Origin: JAHEJN01 sp963787285
GTDB taxonomy: Bacteria > Actinomycetota > Acidimicrobiia > Acidimicrobiales > JAHEJN01
Assembly: GCA_963787285.1 (NCBI GenBank)
Contig: CAWBCM010000001.1
Span: 124,001 to 188,000 of the forward strand
Direction of reading: 5' to 3'
Length of the DNA: 64,000 nucleotides
This document shows, piece after piece, positions 28,053 to 36,183 of this stretch (position 1 is its first letter; the number at the start of each line of letters is the position of its first letter). The notes beneath the pieces were generated by a model that made no database searches, was not told where the DNA came from, and saw nothing but the letters and a program-made list of their open reading frames with translations. The translations under genes were made by a program, and so were the position numbers.

Positions 28053-28071
28053 GTCAGGGGCAAGCCTGCGC

Positions 28072-28779
28072 TCAACGCGTGCGGACGGCCAGTAGTCCGG
28101 CACCGACCACAGCGGCCGCTGCGGCGCCGAGCAACAAGAACCAGTCCCCTGTGCCACCGGATCCGGTCACGCCACCGGCGCCGGTGTCGATGCCGCCGAC
28201 GGGCGCGGCGGGGGTTGGGGTCTGGACGATCCCTTGCACGCCGCTCGGGGGTATCGGTGTCGGTGTGGGCGGTATCGGCGTGGGGGTGGGCGCAGGTGTG
28301 GGCGTAACCTCGGGTGTGGGTTCGGGCGTGGGCGTTACCTCAGGGGTGGGTTCGGGTGTGGGCTCGGGTTCGACCGTGCAATCGACGAGGACGACGAATC
28401 CGCCGCTCGCCACGCGATCTTCGCCGAGGCGAACGCTGACGTCGATGGTCTCACCGAGAACGAGGGATCCGCTGCCGACCGACACGGAACTGGATTCGGA
28501 CTCGACGTCGAGGATCTCGATCCTGGAGCCGTTGCTCTCCAGGATGAGGTCGGTGTCGGGATGAGTCGACTCGTTGTTGGTCGTGGTCTCGGTGAACGTG
28601 CACTCGAGCCCTACGAATGCCGGATCGACGTCGACGCTCAGTACCAGGGTGACCGAATCATTTGCTCCTCGGACCACCCCGTCGATACCGAACTCGAAGG
28701 TACTGCTCTGCGCGGACGCAGGAGTCCCGCTGAAGACGAGTGCGACGAATACTGCCGCTAGAACGAAACGCTTCCTCAT
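28072..28779 (-). CDS. Secreted surface protein with PT-rich stalk and C-terminal anchor
   Basis: The 235-residue protein has a clear signal peptide (MRKRFVLAAVFVALVFSGTPASA), a beta-rich domain of about 120 residues with two Cys, and a Pro/Thr/Glu repeat stalk (PTPEPTPEVTP units). It ends with a terminal helix (WFLLLGAAAAAVVGAGLLAV) and VRTR. That end looks like a sortase sorting signal, but no LPXTG or LAXTG is seen. The closest is DTGAGG ahead of the helix. It is directly upstream of the sortase gene, so it is the obvious candidate substrate despite the atypical motif. Confidence 0.7.
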   Translation of the reverse strand: MRKRFVLAAVFVALVFSGTPASAQSSTFEFGIDGVVRGANDSVTLVLSVDVDPAFVGLECTFTETTTNNESTHPDTDLILESNGSRIEILDVESESSSVSVGSGSLVLGETIDVSVRLGEDRVASGGFVVLVDCTVEPEPTPEPTPEVTPTPEPTPEVTPTPAPTPTPIPPTPTPIPPSGVQGIVQTPTPAAPVGGIDTGAGGVTGSGGTGDWFLLLGAAAAAVVGAGLLAVRTR

Positions 28780-28929
28780 ATCGATCCCTTCAAGACAACG
28801 ACGCATCGACTGGGTCCTCGAGGCGCGAGAACTGGAAGCTAACAGCCTCAGGATTCGACGCAAGCCCGATCGACATCTCGACCGCCTCCTGTTCGGCCTG
28901 CGCATCAGTTGCATCGCTACGATCGGTCG

Positions 28930-29577
28930 ATGTCGCCGCCGTTGTTGTTCGACCGCACTTCTGTCGACCGACGACTTCTCAGCTGGATCGCCGTGGTGTC
29001 GTTGGTCGCCCTGACCGTCGCCGTCGCCGTACACCCGGGTCCGCTTCCCGGTGAGATCCCCTATGTCCGCTGGCTGCAACGGCTCGGTGAACCCGTTCCT
29101 TCCGTGGCCGACTTCGTCCGCTCCACCACCGGTACCGAGGGTTCGCTCGTCGTCGGTGTGCTACCCGGGATCTGGCTGGTGCGACGCTATGGACGGGCCG
29201 GCCTCGGGGCGGCGCTGATCGGACTCTTCGCCCTTCTCGTCGTCCAGCCGGTGTACAAGGAGGTCGTCGACCGGCCCCGGCCCGACGCCACTCAGGTCGA
29301 GGTGCGAGCGGCTCACACCAGCAAGAGCTTCCCGTCGGGCCACTCCCTCAGCACGACCGTGGTGTGGGGGACCGCCGTCGCCCTCGCCTGGCAACGCCGC
29401 CATCGCGGGATTGCCGTCGCAGCGGTCGTTCCGATCGTGCTGACCAGCTTTGCCAGCGGGGTCCAGGGGGTGCACTGGCCCTCGGATGCGATCGCCGGCA
29501 CCCTCGTCGGCCTGCTCACCGCAGCCGTGATCATCCGAATCCTCGGGCCGTCGCCTCCCCCAATCCGTTCTGGTTGA
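28930..29577 (+). CDS. PAP2-family membrane phosphatase
   Basis: The 215-residue membrane protein has the three-part phosphatidic acid phosphatase signature: KEVVDRPRP, PSGHS and SGVQGVHWPSD. These supply the catalytic His pair and phosphate-binding Arg/Lys. About six helices are predicted. Likely substrates are lipid phosphates such as undecaprenyl pyrophosphate or phosphatidylglycerol phosphate. The ATG at 28930 is preferred to a TTG seven codons earlier. The stop codon falls within the 50-base inverted repeat at 29567. Confidence 0.82.
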   Translation: MSPPLLFDRTSVDRRLLSWIAVVSLVALTVAVAVHPGPLPGEIPYVRWLQRLGEPVPSVADFVRSTTGTEGSLVVGVLPGIWLVRRYGRAGLGAALIGLFALLVVQPVYKEVVDRPRPDATQVEVRAAHTSKSFPSGHSLSTTVVWGTAVALAWQRRHRGIAVAAVVPIVLTSFASGVQGVHWPSDAIAGTLVGLLTAAVIIRILGPSPPPIRSG

Positions 29578-29616
29578 GCGGGCGCCCTCCTGGTGTGGCG
29601 ATTGCTCCACCAGAAC
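29567..29616. repeat. 50-base inverted-repeat element, copy A (terminator-like)
   Basis: The outer arms GTTCTGGTTGAGC (29567-29579) and GCTCCACCAGAAC (29604-29616) pair over 13 bases with one mismatch. A second element of identical length with the same 8-base ends lies at 47601-47650. It sits at the end of the PAP2 gene and is followed by a run of G, so a transcription terminator or a REP-like element are both possible. Confidence 0.6.
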
Positions 29617-29656
29617 CGGGGGGGGGGAGACGCTGGGTTGTTAGGGTTGAAGACCA

Positions 29657-30346
29657 GTGGCGAGCCGCAGAGAGTTCCTCAAAAAAGCCGGCGTTGGTGC
29701 GGGGGTGGTCTGGACCGCGCCCATCGTCACCTCCGCCGCCACCCCGGCGGCCGCGGCGACGTGCCTCCACTCGTTCTCCCTCGTCATCGGGACGACCGCC
29801 ACCAAGGACACGGTGTCGATGCGGCTCACCAACACCTCCGACTGTGGGAGCAACATCACCTCGTTCTCGATGACCGTGGGTGACTCGCGGTTCAATTTCG
29901 ACCAGTCCGACCTCCTGGTCGGGTCGTCGCCAGGAATCGTGGCCACCTTGGTCGCCCCGGACGGCATCAACAACGGCGCGCGGTCCGACGTGGTCCAGTA
30001 CACCTTCACTGGCTTCACCCTGACGAGTCTGTTCAACTTCCGGGTCGAGCTCGACGCAGATCCCAGCTACGACCCCGACGGCGACGCGAACGAGCTCGTC
30101 TACACCATGCCCGGCCCGGCGACACCCCAGGTCGTCGGAGCGACCTACGACGCGGACGGTTGGCAGCTCATCTTCTGGAACAACAACGACGGCGTCGGCC
30201 CCGGCACCAACTCGGTCATCACCGTCGGATTCGACGACGGCACCATGGTGGCCGTCACTGCGCCGGACGCGACGCTGCGAAACTCGTCACCTGGCACGTC
30301 GTCGTACACCGCGGCACCCGCGTTCGTCCTCACCGGAGCTGCCTGA
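29657..30346 (+). CDS. Tat-exported protein of unknown function
   Basis: The 229-residue protein opens with a twin-arginine signal SRREFLKKAGVGAGVVWTAP and an Ala-rich cleavage region (TPAAAA). The mature part is rich in Thr, Asn and Asp with no Cys cluster, and looks like an all-beta secreted domain. No family is recognised. The GTG at 29657 is placed so that the twin arginines fall at residues 4-5. Confidence 0.65.
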   Translation: MASRREFLKKAGVGAGVVWTAPIVTSAATPAAAATCLHSFSLVIGTTATKDTVSMRLTNTSDCGSNITSFSMTVGDSRFNFDQSDLLVGSSPGIVATLVAPDGINNGARSDVVQYTFTGFTLTSLFNFRVELDADPSYDPDGDANELVYTMPGPATPQVVGATYDADGWQLIFWNNNDGVGPGTNSVITVGFDDGTMVAVTAPDATLRNSSPGTSSYTAAPAFVLTGAA

Positions 30347-30386
30347 CCTCAGCCGTGGTCTGCGGGCGTCGCAGCGGCGACGGTGG

Positions 30387-30707
30387 TCAGCTGCCAGGTG
30401 GGCGGTACGACGGTGACTTCTCGGCGGCGGCGTCGATGTCCTCGGGCGTCATCAACGGCGTGAGGTCGAGCTTCACACGGCCGCTGGAGTTGATCATCAG
30501 CGACAACGCGACCGCGCTTGCATCATCCGGAAAGTCGCAGATACCGAAGACGTCGGTTTCGCCGAACGCGTAGTACATCGCATCGATGCTGCCGCCGACC
30601 GACTCGATGGCGGCGCGTGCAGCTGCGTCTCGCTTCGAGCCGCCTTCGGCCAACAATCCCTTGACCCCGTCGCCGACGTAGTTGGCCCGAATCAGATACT
30701 TGCCCAT
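30387..30707 (-). CDS. GYD-domain small protein
   Basis: The 106-residue protein fits the GYD family: MGKYLIRANYVGDGVKGLL at the N-terminus, IESVGGSIDAMYYAFGETDVF in the middle, and DDASAVALSLMINSSG. Members are ferredoxin-like-fold proteins of unknown role, perhaps small-molecule binding. A strong AGGGGG lies upstream of the ATG. The 237 bases beyond it (30708-30944) hold nothing recognisable. Confidence 0.75.
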   Translation of the reverse strand: MGKYLIRANYVGDGVKGLLAEGGSKRDAAARAAIESVGGSIDAMYYAFGETDVFGICDFPDDASAVALSLMINSSGRVKLDLTPLMTPEDIDAAAEKSPSYRPPGS

Positions 30708-30944
30708 TGGTAGTCCCCCTTTGCGGCGCCGACATGGCGCCTCGATGCAGTCTCGTCGGCACCACGACGCCTGGCAACTGCGGCCCGAACGCCCGCACCG
30801 TTGGCGAACGCTGCTTCTCAGTCCAACGGCTGGAGCGAGCCTTTCGTGTAGTCGAACGAGATCATCTTCGTGGGTGTGATGTGGGCAACGACCGGTTCCC
30901 ACTTCCTGGCGAGGCCATCCTGGAGCTCCTGACCGCTCGAACCC

Positions 30945-31556
30945 TCATCCGAACCAGCGGATGCGGCAGGTCTGGCGCCAGAGGTCCATGACCTGAGGGT
31001 TGCCGATCAGCTCGAGGGTGGAGTCCAGCTTGCGATTCCACATCGCCAGATACGGATCGGCGGCGATCCCGACGACGGTGAGATCGGCTTCGCCACCGGC
31101 ACGGGAAGCCGTGATGCCTGTCGGGCTGATCCTCACCCACCACTCGTCTCCAACGTCGATCGCACGGAGGTGCAGGACGCGCGCCGCATCTCGCGTGCCG
31201 GCTCGGCTTCCCAACGCGAGTCCGGCGACCAGCTCGTCGAGCATGTCACTGGCGAAGTCGCCGTCGAAGTGCGAGGTGACCCCGCACGCGAGCTCTGCGT
31301 CGAAACGGTGTACCGCGATCTCGCTGGCCTGTCGACGTGACCACATCGTGAGCGGAGTCGGGGCTGGCACGAATGTGAACGCCTCGACATCGGCAGGTGC
31401 CGATCGGAGGACGCGAATCAGGTTCGCATGGGTTGCGCAGTACCAGAAGACGAGGTCGTTGTCGTGGGGCCACACGGCAAGGTCGGGCCAGTACGGCTCG
31501 AGGTCGGCCAGGTTGGCGACATTCAGCCAGTGCGGCCTCACCGGCCATATCGGCAC
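30945..31556 (-). pseudogene. TIGR03083/mycothiol-dependent maleylpyruvate isomerase-like fragment, N-terminus missing
   Basis: Residues FTFVPAPTPLTMWSRRQASEIAVHRFDAEL and the following C-terminal domain match the second half of TIGR03083 (DinB-like, mycothiol-linked) proteins. The preceding region should contain about 80-90 more residues with the first metal-binding His. Instead the frame is closed by a stop near 31610 and no alternative frame supplies it. The gene therefore appears 5'-truncated within the accessory region. It could also be another local sequence error. Confidence 0.55.
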
Positions 31557-31720
31557 GTCGGGATCCGTGATCGAGGACGCTCGGGCGAGTGCGCAGAACG
31601 TCGGGCACTATCGGATGCCCTTGGCGGAGGCGACGCTTTGTCAGAACCGATCGATGTTGCCGGATCTACGCTTCCTGACCAGGACGGTGCGGCTGTCGAT
31701 ATCGATCGCCCGCGGGAGCC

Positions 31721-32149
31721 TTAGCCCTTGGTGCGGATACGTGGGTCGTCGTCGCTGATCCGGCGGATCCCTACGTGGCTCCACCCGCTCCCGCGAGGTG
31801 ATGCGAATCTCGATGGGCGACACTGGTGCTCGCTGGCTTTGCAGACCTCCATAAAGTCGGCGCTGAAGCGGTAGATCGCGAGCTCGCGCGGTATCTGCGG
31901 GTGTGGGCCAGCGACTTCCGGCACGTTGGTGAAGCCGTCCGGATCTACCGTGAAGTCGACGTGGTGGCCGGCGCCGATGCGCTCGCCGTCCCTGAACACC
32001 GTGAAGTTACCGGCAGCGTCGACGTGCTCGATGATGCCGCTGACGTCTCTCTGCTCACCATCTCTGGTGAAGAAGACAATCTCCCACCAACCCACGAAGA
32101 AATCGGGCTGGCTCGGTGGAGCATCGGGTATCCGCCGCACTTGCGTCAT
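31721..32149 (-). CDS. TIGR03067-like small protein
   Basis: The 142-residue protein has a lipocalin-like pattern: WWEIVFFTRDGEQ, GNFTVFRDGERIG, FTVDPDGFTN, and IYRFSADFMEVCKA followed by CRPSRFASPRGSGW. This resembles TIGR03067 proteins, whose function is unknown. It starts with ATG at 32149. Similarity was judged by eye and is modest. The 259 bases upstream contain no supported gene. Confidence 0.5.
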   Translation of the reverse strand: MTQVRRIPDAPPSQPDFFVGWWEIVFFTRDGEQRDVSGIIEHVDAAGNFTVFRDGERIGAGHHVDFTVDPDGFTNVPEVAGPHPQIPRELAIYRFSADFMEVCKASEHQCRPSRFASPRGSGWSHVGIRRISDDDPRIRTKG

Positions 32150-32408
32150 CGGCGCAGGTTGGGCCCGGTCCCAGACGCGGCGGTGACGGGAGACGGACAG
32201 GTACCGGCGGGGCGCTGCATCATGACCGCCATCATGACATCAGACCGCAACCATGGCGATGGTGAGACCGACACGGAACACGAGACGTTCGCCCCCGGCC
32301 ATCCCGCGTCCGCCGATCCCGAGAATCGTGAGAGCCGGCACAGCGCATATCATCGCTCACCGACGAAGGATCTGACCCCTCAAGAACGGCACGTATGCGC
32401 CCCGAGAG

Positions 32409-32804
32409 CTACCCGTCATCTACTCGACAGAGGTGGCGGAGTCGTGCAGCAATCAAGTGAAGGGCCGCGTCGCCGGCGGCGACGTCGATCACCAGCCGGT
32501 AGATGTCGTCGTTGGCTGCCGCCTCGACCGGGGTGTCGTTGATCTCGAGGAAGACCGCGGTGGCGAGCCAGCCGAGGCGCTTGTTGCCGTCGATGAGGGC
32601 GTGGTTGTTGACGATCGAATCGAGGAGAGCGGCTGCCTTGGTCCACAGGTCGGGGTAGGCGTCTTGGCCGAACAGGGTCGTCTGGGGGCGGGCGACGGCC
32701 GAGCCCAACAGCCCGATGTCACGGATGGGCGGCGGGTCGCCGAGCAGCCGGGTGGCCAGATCGATGAGGTCGTCGAGGTCGAGGTACTCGACCGGGGCGT
32801 TCAC
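32409..32804 (-). CDS. doc: Doc-type (Fic fold) toxin of a toxin-antitoxin module
   Basis: The 131-residue protein has the Doc catalytic loop HALIDGNKRLGW, a variant of HxFx(D/N)GNKR. Doc phosphorylates elongation factor EF-Tu, while Fic relatives AMPylate targets. The N-terminal YLDLDDLIDLATRLLG helix and C-terminal helices match family length (about 125-135). The GTG start overlaps the antitoxin stop by four bases, so synthesis is coupled. Confidence 0.85.
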   Translation of the reverse strand: MNAPVEYLDLDDLIDLATRLLGDPPPIRDIGLLGSAVARPQTTLFGQDAYPDLWTKAAALLDSIVNNHALIDGNKRLGWLATAVFLEINDTPVEAAANDDIYRLVIDVAAGDAALHLIAARLRHLCRVDDG

Positions 32805-33004
32805 TGCCCGAGTCGGTCGAGGGCCTCGCCGTGGGCTTCCATGATGCGAGCGGCAGCGTCACCGACACGTTCCCGATGGTCGCTGCGGGCAACGTAGTCA
32901 CGTACCGCTCGGCGGGCGGCTTCCTGCATGGAGATGCCCTCGGCCGCGGCGAGCTGGCGCAGCGCCTCTTGTTCGTCGTCGGTGAGGCGAAGGGTCATGG
33001 CCAT
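32801..33004 (-). CDS. Ribbon-helix-helix antitoxin partner of Doc
   Basis: The 67-residue protein has an RHH DNA-binding N-terminus (MTLRLTDDEQEALRQLAAAEGISMQEAARRAVRDYVA) and a short C-terminal tail expected to block the toxin. Starts at 33010, 33004 and 32998 are all in frame without a good ribosome site, so the mRNA may be nearly leaderless. The operator at 33014-33030 lies directly upstream. Confidence 0.75.
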   Translation of the reverse strand: MAMTLRLTDDEQEALRQLAAAEGISMQEAARRAVRDYVARSDHRERVGDAAARIMEAHGEALDRLGQ

Positions 33005-33013
33005 GCACATGAT

Positions 33014-33030
33014 GGTATCAAAGTGATACC
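33014..33030. promoter_or_regulatory. Palindromic operator of the toxin-antitoxin pair
   Basis: GGTATCA-AAG-TGATACC is a perfect inverted repeat with 7-base arms, 4 to 16 bases upstream of the possible antitoxin starts. Its AT-rich half-sites stand out from the surrounding GC-rich DNA. RHH antitoxins bind such repeats to repress their own operon. Confidence 0.7.
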
Positions 33031-33093
33031 GACTGGTCGATTGCATCTCGATTGGCTGCACCGAGCGCTGCACCGACTTCGGTTCGGGTGCAT

Positions 33094-33178
33094 GGCACAG
33101 ACTTGCCAGTTGCGCTGTGCGCGCCTGCGCAGGGGGTTTCGCTACGTTCGCTGAAAGCGCACCTAGCAAGTCTGTGCC
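33094..33178. repeat. 85-base long-stem hairpin between the TA pair and excisionase
   Basis: GGCACAGACTTGC (33094-33106) and GCAAGTCTGTGCC (33166-33178) are perfect 13-base complements. Inside them TGCGCT (33111-33116) and AGCGCA (33156-33161) also pair, leaving small internal loops. It is too wide for an ordinary terminator. A recombination or Xis-binding site, a small RNA or a MITE-like remnant are all possible. Confidence 0.55.
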
Positions 33179-33271
33179 GGTCATGTCGAGCAGATCTGGT
33201 GCAGTCGGGTGACGGCAGAATCCGATGATCGGTGTGTCGCGTTCGGCGCCGCCGAAGCACCTACCCGTGGC

Positions 33272-33472
33272 ATGGATACCGAAGAGGATCGACGACTGTT
33301 GTTGACGGTGCCCGATGCCGCGGCGGTGCTGGCGGTGGGGCGCACCACGCTGTACGAGCTGATCGCCACCGGCCAACTCGCCACGGTGCACATCGGGCGA
33401 GCCGTGCGGGTCCCCCGGGCCGAGCTCGAGGCGTTCGTCGCCCGGCGCTGTCAGACGACGTCCCTACGATGA
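33272..33472 (+). CDS. Excisionase-family helix-turn-helix protein
   Basis: The 66-residue MerR-like winged HTH has LLTVPDAAAVLAVGRTTLYELIATGQLATVHIGRAVRVPRAELEAFVARR, the excisionase (HTH_17) pattern. The ATG at 33272 is chosen because it starts just before the domain; a GTG at 33209 would add 21 unconserved residues. It precedes the integrase by 57 bases, as in many integrative elements, and likely directs excision. Confidence 0.78.
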   Translation: MDTEEDRRLLLTVPDAAAVLAVGRTTLYELIATGQLATVHIGRAVRVPRAELEAFVARRCQTTSLR

Positions 33473-33529
33473 CGACCGACTCGCAGCCCCGGGCTGCCTC
33501 CTGACCGTTCGACACGGGAGGCCGGCACC

Positions 33530-34690
33530 GTGGCATCCATCACCCGACGCACCACCTCCCGTGGCGAGACCCGCTACGACGTCCGGCTGCGCCTCGGCCA
33601 CCAGGTGCGCTCCAAGACCTTCCGCCGCCGCTCCGACGCCGATCGTTGGGCTCGCCGACAGGAGACCCGCAAGGACCTCGGCGAGCTCGTCGACCCACGG
33701 GCCGGAGCGATCACGCTCATCGACTACGCACGCCGATGGCTGCCGACCCGAGATCTGCGACCGAGGACCCGGCAGCTGTATGGCCATCTCCTCGCTCGAC
33801 GGATTGCGCCGACGTTCGGCACCACACCGATCAACCGCATCACCACCGAGGCCGTCCGCTCGTGGCATGCCGAGGTGACCCGTGACGTGAGCGCCCTGCA
33901 GGCGGCCAAGGCCTACCGGTTGCTGCGGGCGATGCTCAACACGGCGACCGCCGATGGGCTGATCGTCGGCAACCCGTGCTGCATCGCCGGCGCCGGCCAG
34001 GAACGCTCGCCCGAGCGCCCGTTGGTCGAGCCGGCCGATGTGTTGCGGCTCGCCGACGTCATCGAACCCCGCTACCGGGCGCTCGTGCTGCTCGCCGCCA
34101 TTGGCGGACTGCGGGTGGGGGAGCTGCTCGGGCTGCAGCGACGACACGTCGATGTGAACGAGGCGACCGTGCGGGTCGACCAGCAGGCCATCGAGCTGAT
34201 CGACGGCACCCGCATCATCACCGAACCCAAGTCCAAGGCCGGACGTCGAACCGTGGCCGTACCCGACGTGGTCGTCGATGCGCTGAAGGTGCACCTCGAG
34301 CAGTTCACGGCGTCGGACCGCGACGCCTGGGTCTTCGTGGGCGAGCGAGGCCAGCCCCTGCGCCGGATCACGCTGCAACGAGCATGGACGGCCGCCCGTG
34401 AGGCGACAGCCATGACCCACATCACCCTCCACGACCTCCGCCACGCCGGCGCCACCCTCGCCGCCTGGACCGGCGCATCGACCAAAGAGCTCATGGCCCG
34501 CCTCGGCCACAGCACCCCCAGAGCCGCCCTGCGATACCAACACGCGGCCCGCCACCGAGACCGCGAAATCGCCGACCGACTCGGCCTGCTGTTCGAACCG
34601 GACAGAGATGTCATGATGAGCCGCGCGATGAGACGACGCGCGATGGAGCCCCAGACGCGACAGGGCCCAGGCGAGGCGCTGAGCCTCTGA
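33530..34690 (+). CDS. int: Tyrosine recombinase (phage-type integrase)
   Basis: The 386-residue protein has an Arm-binding N-terminus (ITRRTTSRGETRYDVRL), a SAM-like core-binding domain (residues 60-160) and a catalytic domain. Catalytic residues are Arg in GGLRVGELLGL, Lys in EPKSKAGRRTV, H-x-x-R in LHDLRHAGATLAAW, His/Trp-position His in LGHSTPRAALRY and the nucleophile Tyr in RYQHAAR. The gene appears intact. It ends 17 bases from the 3' end of tRNA-Gly, the usual attachment location for this family. Confidence 0.9.
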   Translation: MASITRRTTSRGETRYDVRLRLGHQVRSKTFRRRSDADRWARRQETRKDLGELVDPRAGAITLIDYARRWLPTRDLRPRTRQLYGHLLARRIAPTFGTTPINRITTEAVRSWHAEVTRDVSALQAAKAYRLLRAMLNTATADGLIVGNPCCIAGAGQERSPERPLVEPADVLRLADVIEPRYRALVLLAAIGGLRVGELLGLQRRHVDVNEATVRVDQQAIELIDGTRIITEPKSKAGRRTVAVPDVVVDALKVHLEQFTASDRDAWVFVGERGQPLRRITLQRAWTAAREATAMTHITLHDLRHAGATLAAWTGASTKELMARLGHSTPRAALRYQHAARHRDREIADRLGLLFEPDRDVMMSRAMRRRAMEPQTRQGPGEALSL

Positions 34691-34707
34691 CCTGGGCCTT
34701 TGTCGAG

Positions 34708-34778
34708 AGCGGGTGACGAGAATCGAACTCGCGTTCTCAGCTTGGGAAGCTGATGTTCTACCATTGAACTACACCCGC
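34708..34778 (-). tRNA. tRNA-Gly (anticodon CCC)
   Basis: The bottom strand folds as a complete cloverleaf. The acceptor stem GCGGGTG pairs with CACCCGC, the D-loop contains AATGGTAGAA, the anticodon stem is TCAGC/GCTGA with loop TTCCCAA (anticodon CCC), and the T-arm contains GTTCGATTC. The discriminator base is T, and CCA is not encoded. Its 3' end faces the integrase. Confidence 0.95.
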
Positions 34779-34863
34779 AGGCGCCGTCACTGTAGCTGTG
34801 GTTCTCGCCGAGGTTCCACGCCGGGCTGCTCAACAGCCCGGGGCAATCTGCCGATGGAGACGG

Positions 34864-36183
34864 GTGCACGATTCCGAGATCCTCGCCAGCCTGCGCGCTG
34901 CGGTCATCGTGCTCGACGAATGGGGCACGGTCACTCGGGCCACCGGCGCGGTCCAGGGTCTCGTGGGCTACGAGATCGACGAGCTGATCGGCCGCCACGC
35001 CACCGAGTTCATTCCCGCCGATCACGTCGAAGAGGTGGCCTTCGTCTTCAGTGAGGCCGTCGGCGAGATCGTGCGCCACTTCCCCACGCCGTTCCCTCTG
35101 CCGCTCATCGCCAAGGACGGCACGGTGGAGTCGGTCGAGTGCCTGGTCACCGGGGTCGATGTCGACGACGTCCAACACTGGGTGGTCACGTTGACACCCC
35201 GATCGCTGCAGTCGCTCTCCTATGTGGCGCTCGATCGCTACATCGAGGGGGCCGACGGGCTCGACGTCGCCATGAGCGTCGCCGAGCGAATGACGACCAC
35301 GAGCCCCGAGGGCCTGCGGGTCGAAGCGATCGTCCTTCACGACTACGTCGGAGGTCGGTTCAACTCGGCGGTGGCGGTGGAGAACAACTCACCGACCGGC
35401 GCGTCGGTGATGTCCCACGTCGCCGACCCCACCGCGCCGTGGCACCACCTCGGTTCCTCCGACTGCGTGCCGATCGCCGTCGACGACCTTCCCGAGCCGA
35501 CGCGGAGCGCAGCGATCGCCGACGGCTGGGTGCTCGGCGAGCTGGGAATCGTGAGGGCCGAAGGAATTCCCCATCTGGCCATCTTGATGCTCGCCAACGA
35601 CCTGCTCGGCCTCCGCGGGAACATGCGCTTCGTCATCGATTCGGCCCTCGAGATCATCGAGGTCGCCCTGTCTCGCTCCCGTCTGGAGCTGACCCTCCAA
35701 ACCGAAGCCCGACGCGATGCTCTGACCGGCATGGCCAACCGCCGGGGCTTCGGTCGAGTTCTCGACGGCCTCGATGCCGCCGACGTGGCGATCCTCTACA
35801 TCGACATCGACGACTTCAAGGCCATCAACGACACCTTCGGACACGTCGCCGGTGATGCCGTGCTGGTCGAGGTGGCCCGGCGGATCGCTGCGACCTGCCG
35901 TCCCTCCGATGTGGTGGCCCGCTTCGGTGGCGACGAGTTCGCCGTGCTGCTCTGCGACGTCGACGAGTACGCGGCGCGCCGAGTCGGCAGCCGAATCGCC
36001 GCGGCCATCGCGGCGCCTCTGCCGGCGGGCACCGGGCCGACGGCGGTCAGTGCGAGCGTCGGCCTGGCATCGTCCACCGACGGCGAGCGCCTCGGCGATC
36101 TGCTGAACTCCGCCGACCAGGCGATGCTCACGGGCAAGCGGCACGGACACGGCCGCCTCACCTCGGCTCCGACCGAGTCCTAG
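34864..36183 (+). CDS. PAS-GGDEF diguanylate cyclase
   Basis: The 439-residue protein has a PAS domain (residues 1-105: ILASLRAAVIVLDEWGTV), a GAF-like middle region, and a C-terminal GGDEF domain with DALTGMANRRGFGR, YIDIDDFKAINDTFGH and an intact active-site RFGGDEFAVLL. It should make cyclic di-GMP. No RxxD inhibitory site is visible upstream of GGDEF. The GTG at 34864 follows a GGAG-like GATGGAGA. No membrane helix is present, so it senses an internal cue. Confidence 0.87.
   Translation: MHDSEILASLRAAVIVLDEWGTVTRATGAVQGLVGYEIDELIGRHATEFIPADHVEEVAFVFSEAVGEIVRHFPTPFPLPLIAKDGTVESVECLVTGVDVDDVQHWVVTLTPRSLQSLSYVALDRYIEGADGLDVAMSVAERMTTTSPEGLRVEAIVLHDYVGGRFNSAVAVENNSPTGASVMSHVADPTAPWHHLGSSDCVPIAVDDLPEPTRSAAIADGWVLGELGIVRAEGIPHLAILMLANDLLGLRGNMRFVIDSALEIIEVALSRSRLELTLQTEARRDALTGMANRRGFGRVLDGLDAADVAILYIDIDDFKAINDTFGHVAGDAVLVEVARRIAATCRPSDVVARFGGDEFAVLLCDVDEYAARRVGSRIAAAIAAPLPAGTGPTAVSASVGLASSTDGERLGDLLNSADQAMLTGKRHGHGRLTSAPTES

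Larger units (their letters stand above)
32409..34707. mobile_element. Integrative-element module (TA pair, hairpin, xis, int) at tRNA-Gly
   Basis: The integrase abuts the 3' end of the tRNA gene, and the excisionase and a toxin-antitoxin pair lie upstream. This is the layout of an integrative element or its remnant extending leftwards, possibly to about 30.4 kb, where a gene fragment and orphan small genes lie. No second copy of the tRNA 3' end was found in the window, so the left boundary is undefined. Confidence 0.45.

Noticed and set aside
32316..32345. Possible left attachment site sharing CGAGAATCG with tRNA-Gly
   Set aside because: Only nine bases match the tRNA 3' region and flanks do not extend the match. 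This is too short to call an att repeat.
33094..33178. Integron attC site
   Set aside because: The arm spacing is suggestive, but the conserved GTTRRRY and RYYYAAC core sites are absent.
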